From: Gallionella sp.
Lineage (GTDB): Bacteria > Pseudomonadota > Gammaproteobacteria > Burkholderiales > Gallionellaceae
Direction: 5' to 3'
NCBI GenBank assembly: GCA_030690245.1
Contig: JAUYGW010000004.1
Span: 1 to 19,733 of the forward strand
DNA: 19,733 nucleotides
Made by a program: the position numbers and the translations under genes. Position 1 is the first letter of the stretch, and the number at the start of each line of letters is the position of its first letter. The notes beneath the pieces are model-generated. The model was given only the letters and a program-made list of their open reading frames with translations. It made no database searches and had not been told where the DNA came from. Shown piece after piece: positions 16,557 to 19,733 of this stretch.

Positions 16557-16604
16557 CAGGGCGCGCTGTTCGACCGGTTGTTTACGGAAGGGCAGCGCGC
16601 CCTG
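16557..16604. terminator. 12-bp perfect inverted repeat after narI
   Basis: CAGGGCGCGCTG (16557-16568) is mirrored by CAGCGCGCCCTG (16593-16604) around a 24-base loop. It starts 46 bases after the narI stop. There is no T run after it, so if it ends narGHJI it is not a classical intrinsic terminator; it may protect the message's 3' end or be a repeat unit. The rest of the 16511-16696 gap shows nothing further. Confidence 0.4.
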
Positions 16605-16696
16605 CCCATATGGTGATCGCGTTATGCTTCGCACTGCGGCTTTGCGGTGTGGATCATCGGCTCATGTGCAATATTTATCAGTGACAACAAAACCCT

Positions 16697-17425
16697 ATGA
16701 GCGACGTTAATATATTCCTGAAGGGCTTCAGGCGCTTCCAGCATCATTATTTTGACCGGAATCCGGAGTTGTTCGACCGCCTGATTACCGAAGGCCAGCG
16801 CCCAAGGGCACTGGTGGTGGCCTGTTGCGATTCGCGCTGCGACCCCGGGGTGCTGACCGACAGCGCGCCCGGCGACATGTTCGTGGTACGCAATGTCGCC
16901 AACCTCGTTCCACCGCACATCCAGGCGGCTTCCTATGCCGGCACCACTTCCGCGATCGCGTTTGCGATATGCAACCTGGGCGTGGAGCATGTCATCGTCA
17001 TGGGCCATGCCCGATGTGGCGGTATTCGTGCGTTGATGGAGAACAAGTCACCCGGTTGCGACGAGGAACAACTCATCGCGAAATGGCTCGGGATCGCTGC
17101 GGATGCCCGGCAGCAGGTGTTGAAGGAGTTGCCGGACAAATCGCATGAAATCCAGACGCGCGCCTGCGAGCAGGCGTCCATACTCAAGTCGCTGGAAAAC
17201 CTGATGTCCTACCCCTGGATCAGCCGGCGTGTCGACGAGGGCAAGCTGGCGCTGCATGGCTGGTATTTCGACATGGGAAATGGAACATTGATGCAGTATC
17301 ACAGCGAAGCCGGGGAATTCCTCGTGGTCGAGCCGCATCCTGAAGGCAGCGCAGAGCATTCGGAAGAGCCTCCCGGGCAACCGCAACGCCTGTTTGAAAA
17401 CTGGGAATCCAGCCCGCCGCCGTAA
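16697..17425 (+). CDS. Beta-class carbonic anhydrase
   Basis: This 242-residue zinc enzyme interconverts CO2 and bicarbonate. The catalytic set is complete: Cys43, Asp45 and Arg47 in ACCDSRCDP, then His104 and Cys107 in GHARCGG. VVRNVANLVPP and HGWYFDMGNGTL are further family marks. There is no signal peptide, so it is cytoplasmic. The C-terminal tail after LVVEPHPEG is Pro/Glu/Ser-rich and family-variable. No clear Shine-Dalgarno precedes the ATG. The gene is separated from narI by 186 bases and from hfq by 394, and is probably transcribed by itself. The reason for its place next to narGHJI is unknown; bicarbonate supply for an autotroph or pH balance are guesses. Confidence 0.95.
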   Translation: MSDVNIFLKGFRRFQHHYFDRNPELFDRLITEGQRPRALVVACCDSRCDPGVLTDSAPGDMFVVRNVANLVPPHIQAASYAGTTSAIAFAICNLGVEHVIVMGHARCGGIRALMENKSPGCDEEQLIAKWLGIAADARQQVLKELPDKSHEIQTRACEQASILKSLENLMSYPWISRRVDEGKLALHGWYFDMGNGTLMQYHSEAGEFLVVEPHPEGSAEHSEEPPGQPQRLFENWESSPPP

Positions 17426-17426
17426 A

Positions 17427-17470
17427 GCAGCGGAAAATTTCCTGCCGCTGATTATCCTTAAATCAGCGGC
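17427..17470 (+). terminator. Overlapping hairpins after the carbonic anhydrase gene
   Basis: GCCGCTGATT (17444-17453) pairs perfectly with AATCAGCGGC (17461-17470) around seven bases. A third copy of the arm, GCAGCGG at 17427-17433, can pair instead with CCGCTG at 17445-17450, so two mutually exclusive hairpins exist. The first starts 2 bases after the stop. There is no good T run, so termination efficiency is uncertain. Confidence 0.45.
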
Positions 17471-17512
17471 AACCCTCAATATTTCACCATTGATCCTAAA
17501 AACCGCAGTTAG

Positions 17513-17641
17513 CCACAGATTTACACGGATACACACGGATACAGCAATACATTGCGGGGGTGTTGGCATTTAACCCAAATGGTGCAGGTAAAAGTTGATG
17601 CAACCCATTTTTCATCGGTGTCAATCTGTGTTCATCCGTGG
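17513..17641. repeat. Inverted pair of three-unit 10-bp repeats
   Basis: The left arm 17513-17542 is three ten-base units: CCACAGATTT, then ACACGGATAC twice. The right arm 17612-17641, read on the minus strand, is CCACGGATGA, ACACAGATTG and ACACCGATGA. The arms are imperfect inverted copies about 70 bases apart. From memory, similar CCACAGATTAACACAGAT-type strings occur as intergenic repeats in other environmental bacteria. No ORF in the region is convincing. Confidence 0.55.
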
Positions 17642-17712
17642 CCCAATTGCGTTTTTCAGGTTGATGGAGAATTGGAACAGGAACCTATGCTTTACAGCTA
17701 TGCCATCAAACG

Positions 17713-17736
17713 CGCCCCGTTTAACCGGGGCGTTTT
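17713..17736 (+). terminator. Intrinsic terminator upstream of hfq
   Basis: CGCCCCG (17713-17719), loop TTTAAC and CGGGGCG (17726-17732) form a strong stem followed by TTTT. An A run on the 5' side makes it potentially bidirectional. It insulates hfq from upstream transcription. No convincing gene lies between it and the carbonic anhydrase, so it may end an unannotated short RNA or the carbonic anhydrase message. Confidence 0.7.
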
Positions 17737-17757
17737 GCTAACTTTTGGGCAAAACTG

Positions 17758-17786
17758 TTCACAGTTGCGCCGGAATCCAGTAAAGT
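17758..17786 (+). promoter_or_regulatory. Sigma70-like promoter for hfq-hflX-hflK
   Basis: TTCACA at 17758-17763 and TAAAGT at 17781-17786 are separated by exactly 17 bases, matching the -35 and -10 consensus at 5 and 4 of 6 positions. It lies between the terminator and the hfq ATG at 17820, leaving a leader of about 27 bases. Confidence 0.55.
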
Positions 17787-17819
17787 GCCATCCCGTTCCT
17801 AACTGATAAGAGCAATAAC

Positions 17820-18056
17820 ATGAGTGTAAAAGGACAGCAACTGCAAGATCCATTTCTCAATGCGCTGCGTAAAGAGCATGTGCAGGTCGCGATTTACCTG
17901 GTGAACGGCATCAAGCTGCAAGGCCAGATCGAATCTTTCGACCAATACGTGGTGCTGCTGAAAAACACCATTACGCAAATGGTTTATAAGCACGCTATTT
18001 CCACCATCGTTCCGGCACGCGCGGTCAACATTCCTTACGAAGACGCTGCCGAATAA
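17820..18056 (+). CDS. hfq: RNA chaperone Hfq
   Basis: This is a 78-residue Sm-like hexameric RNA chaperone that pairs small RNAs with mRNAs. It contains [20 protein letters not shown], the Sm1 stretch [19 protein letters not shown] and the Sm2 motif [10 protein letters not shown]. The proximal-face residues Gln8/9, Asp11, Phe41/Asp42 and the Lys-His pair YKH are kept. The C-terminal tail is short ([13 protein letters not shown]), as is usual in betaproteobacteria. AAGAG (17808-17812) precedes the ATG. The stop overlaps the hflX start by one base (TAATG), so the two are translationally coupled. Confidence 0.97.
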   Translation: MSVKGQQLQDPFLNALRKEHVQVAIYLVNGIKLQGQIESFDQYVVLLKNTITQMVYKHAISTIVPARAVNIPYEDAAE

Positions 18057-19195
18057 TGCAGCAACAGCCCCCCGGCCCCGAGGCCGCAGTTCTGGTCAGC
18101 ATTGATTTCGGCGAAAGCGACCACAGCGAGAGTTTGGAGGAGTTGCTTTTGCTGGCTGAAACTGCGGGTGTACGCACGCTGGCGGTTGTTCAAACCAAGC
18201 GGCAGCGTCCTGATGCCGCACTGTTTGCGGGCAGCGGCAAGGTGCAGGAAATCGCCGAACTCGTCGAACGCTTGGAAGCTCCGCTGGTCATCTTTAATCA
18301 TGACCTTTCCCCCGCGCAGATGCGCAATCTGACCGCCAAGCTGAATACGCCCGATTCAAATGTACGAGTAATCGACCGGACCATGTTGATTCTGGATATT
18401 TTTGCGCAGCGCGCGCAGAGCCACGAAGGCAAGTTTCAAGTCGAGCTGGCGCAGCTCAAGTATCTCGCCACGCACCTGGTCGGCATGAATCAGGACATGG
18501 GGCAGCAAAAACATGCCGTCGGTGCGCGCGGCCCCGGCGAAACCAAGCTGGAGCTGGATCGGCGCAAGCTGGACAAACGCGTCCATCTGCTGAAAGACCG
18601 TCTTGAGAAGCTCAAGAAGCAGCGCGTGGTGCAGCGCCGCGCACGCAATCGTTCCGATGTGCTGTCGGTGTCCATCGTCGGTTACACCAATGCGGGAAAG
18701 TCCACGCTGTTCAACAGGTTGACCCGCGCCGATGTGTATGTGGCCGATCAGCTGTTCGCCACGCTGGATACCACCTCGCGCCGTATGTTCACCGAAGGGC
18801 TGGGCGAAATCGTGGTGTCCGATACGGTCGGCTTCATCCGCCATCTGCCGCATTCTCTGGTTGCGGCCTTCCGCAGCACTCTAGAGGAGACCGTGCAGGC
18901 CGATGTGTTGCTGCATGTGGTGGACGCCAACAATGCCAACCGCGACGACCAGATTGCCGAGGTCAACAAGGTGCTGGCGGAGATCGGTGCGGCGGATATT
19001 CCGCAGGTTCTGGCGTTCAATAAAATCGATTTGCAGGATATTCCGCCCAGCGTGCAGTACGACGATCATGGTAAAATTGCCCGCGTTTTTCTGAGCGCCA
19101 AAAGCGGCGCGGGGCTGGATGGTTTGCGGCTCGTCCTGGATGAGGCCAAGGCTGCGCGTCAGGCTGCTGAAGTACTTAAATCAAATCAAGAGTGA
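18056..19195 (+). CDS. hflX: Ribosome-associated GTPase HflX
   Basis: This 379-residue GTPase binds the large ribosomal subunit and in characterised bacteria splits or rescues stalled 70S ribosomes under stress. The N-terminal HflX domain is followed by the signature ARGPGETKLELDRR (from residue 157) and a coiled, basic linker. The G domain has G1 GYTNAGKST (209-217), G3 DTVGF (256-260) and G4 NKID (322-325). The short C-terminal segment ends EVLKSNQE. Length is slightly less than E. coli HflX (426), mostly at the C-terminus. The ATG overlaps the hfq stop, and hflK follows after 9 bases. Confidence 0.97.
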   Translation: MQQQPPGPEAAVLVSIDFGESDHSESLEELLLLAETAGVRTLAVVQTKRQRPDAALFAGSGKVQEIAELVERLEAPLVIFNHDLSPAQMRNLTAKLNTPDSNVRVIDRTMLILDIFAQRAQSHEGKFQVELAQLKYLATHLVGMNQDMGQQKHAVGARGPGETKLELDRRKLDKRVHLLKDRLEKLKKQRVVQRRARNRSDVLSVSIVGYTNAGKSTLFNRLTRADVYVADQLFATLDTTSRRMFTEGLGEIVVSDTVGFIRHLPHSLVAAFRSTLEETVQADVLLHVVDANNANRDDQIAEVNKVLAEIGAADIPQVLAFNKIDLQDIPPSVQYDDHGKIARVFLSAKSGAGLDGLRLVLDEAKAARQAAEVLKSNQE

Positions 19196-19204
19196 GTGAA
19201 AATT

Positions 19205-19733
19205 ATGGGATTGAATGATCCGCAATGGGGTAAAAAGAACAGCGGCGGCCCGCCCGATCTGGAAGAGTTGCTGCGCAAGCTCAACACAAAAATCGCGGCC
19301 CTGATGGGCGGTAAAGGCGGCAAGGGCGGCGAAGTCAAACCCGGCGGCAATGAGCCAACAAAAGGCTTCGGCCCCGGCATCGGCTTGATCGTCGCAGTTG
19401 CCGCGCTGATCTGGCTGGGCAGCGGCTTTTACATCGTGGATGCCAGTCAGCGCGGCGTGGTGCTGCGCTTCGGCAAGCAGGTCGAAACGACCCAACCGGG
19501 CCCGCGCTGGCATTTGCCGTTCCCGGTTGAAACCGTGGAGATTGTCAATCTGAGTCAGGTCAGAACGGTGGAAGTCGGTTATCGCGACAACGTCAAAAAC
19601 AAGATGCTGAAAGAATCGTTGATGCTGACCGAAGATGAAAACATCATCGACATTCAGTTCGCGGTGCAGTACTTCCTCAGCGACCCCGCCGACTATCTGT
19701 TCAACAACCGCATGCCCGACGAGAATGTGCGCC
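19205..19733 (+). CDS. hflK: HflK, FtsH-protease modulator subunit (cut by window end)
   Basis: This is the first 176 residues of an SPFH/prohibitin-family membrane protein that with HflC forms a cage around the FtsH protease. It begins MGLNDPQWGKKNSGGPPDLE, a typical HflK start with DLEELLRKL, then a Gly/Lys-rich stretch (GGKGGKGG). One membrane helix at about residues 58-77 (GIGLIVAVAALIWLGSGFY) is followed by the SPFH domain (QRGVVLRFGK, PGPRWHLPFPVE, LTEDENIIDIQFAVQYF). The frame stays open to the last base. The ATG at 19205 follows GAGTGAG near the hflX stop. hflC would be expected next. Confidence 0.95.
   Translation, partial: MGLNDPQWGKKNSGGPPDLEELLRKLNTKIAALMGGKGGKGGEVKPGGNEPTKGFGPGIGLIVAVAALIWLGSGFYIVDASQRGVVLRFGKQVETTQPGPRWHLPFPVETVEIVNLSQVRTVEVGYRDNVKNKMLKESLMLTEDENIIDIQFAVQYFLSDPADYLFNNRMPDENVR

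Noticed and set aside
17513..17542. CRISPR-like tandem repeat
   Set aside because: The units are 10 bases and directly abutting with no spacers, and there are no cas genes.
17552..17806. 84-codon open frame in the carbonic anhydrase-hfq gap
   Set aside because: It runs through the right repeat arm and the hfq terminator and promoter, has no ribosome site, and its protein looks random.

Overview
The window reads as the chromosome of a moderately GC-rich betaproteobacterium. The gene order hfq-hflX-hflK, the protein sequences and the pairing of a membrane nitrate reductase with copper-efflux genes would suit the Gallionellaceae/Nitrosomonadales (iron- or sulfur-oxidising relatives). That placement is an inference from gene content and was not tested by any search. 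All genes seen lie on the + strand.

Region 1 (1-2155) is a copper/metal-handling end. It holds the C-terminal half of a CopA-type Cu+ P-type ATPase and a short lycopene-cyclase-domain-like membrane ORF interrupted by an in-frame TGA, probably a mutated Trp codon. A YHS-domain protein with an HMA-like second half and a small, very charged hypothetical protein follow.

Region 2 (2156-16510) is a respiratory nitrate-reduction island: nnrS (haem/copper membrane protein of the nitrosative-stress response), narX and narL (nitrate/nitrite sensor kinase and regulator, overlapping by ATGA), two separate NarK transporters (type-I-like then type-II-like), and narGHJI (molybdenum catalytic subunit, Fe-S subunit, assembly chaperone, dihaem b subunit). 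Together these genes sense nitrate, import it, export or exchange nitrite, and reduce nitrate to nitrite at the cytoplasmic face with electrons from quinol. No nitrite reductase or NO-forming gene is in the window. narX carries a frameshift between its first transmembrane helix and its P-box, so the sensor may be inactive, altered, or affected by a sequence error.

Region 3 (16511-17819) holds a beta-class carbonic anhydrase followed by a gene-free stretch rich in hairpins and an inverted pair of three-unit 10-bp repeats, ending in a good intrinsic terminator and a sigma70-like promoter for hfq.

Region 4 (17820-19733) is the conserved housekeeping cluster hfq-hflX-hflK, with hflK cut by the window edge.

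Several gene boundaries carry palindromic repeats, some with the GTAG head typical of REP elements. No tRNA, rRNA, CRISPR array, transposase or integrase was found. I see no wholly new system. The most informative anomalies are the broken narX, the TGA-interrupted membrane ORF in the copper module, the CxxC-less YHS/HMA-like protein, and the structured narK1 leader.
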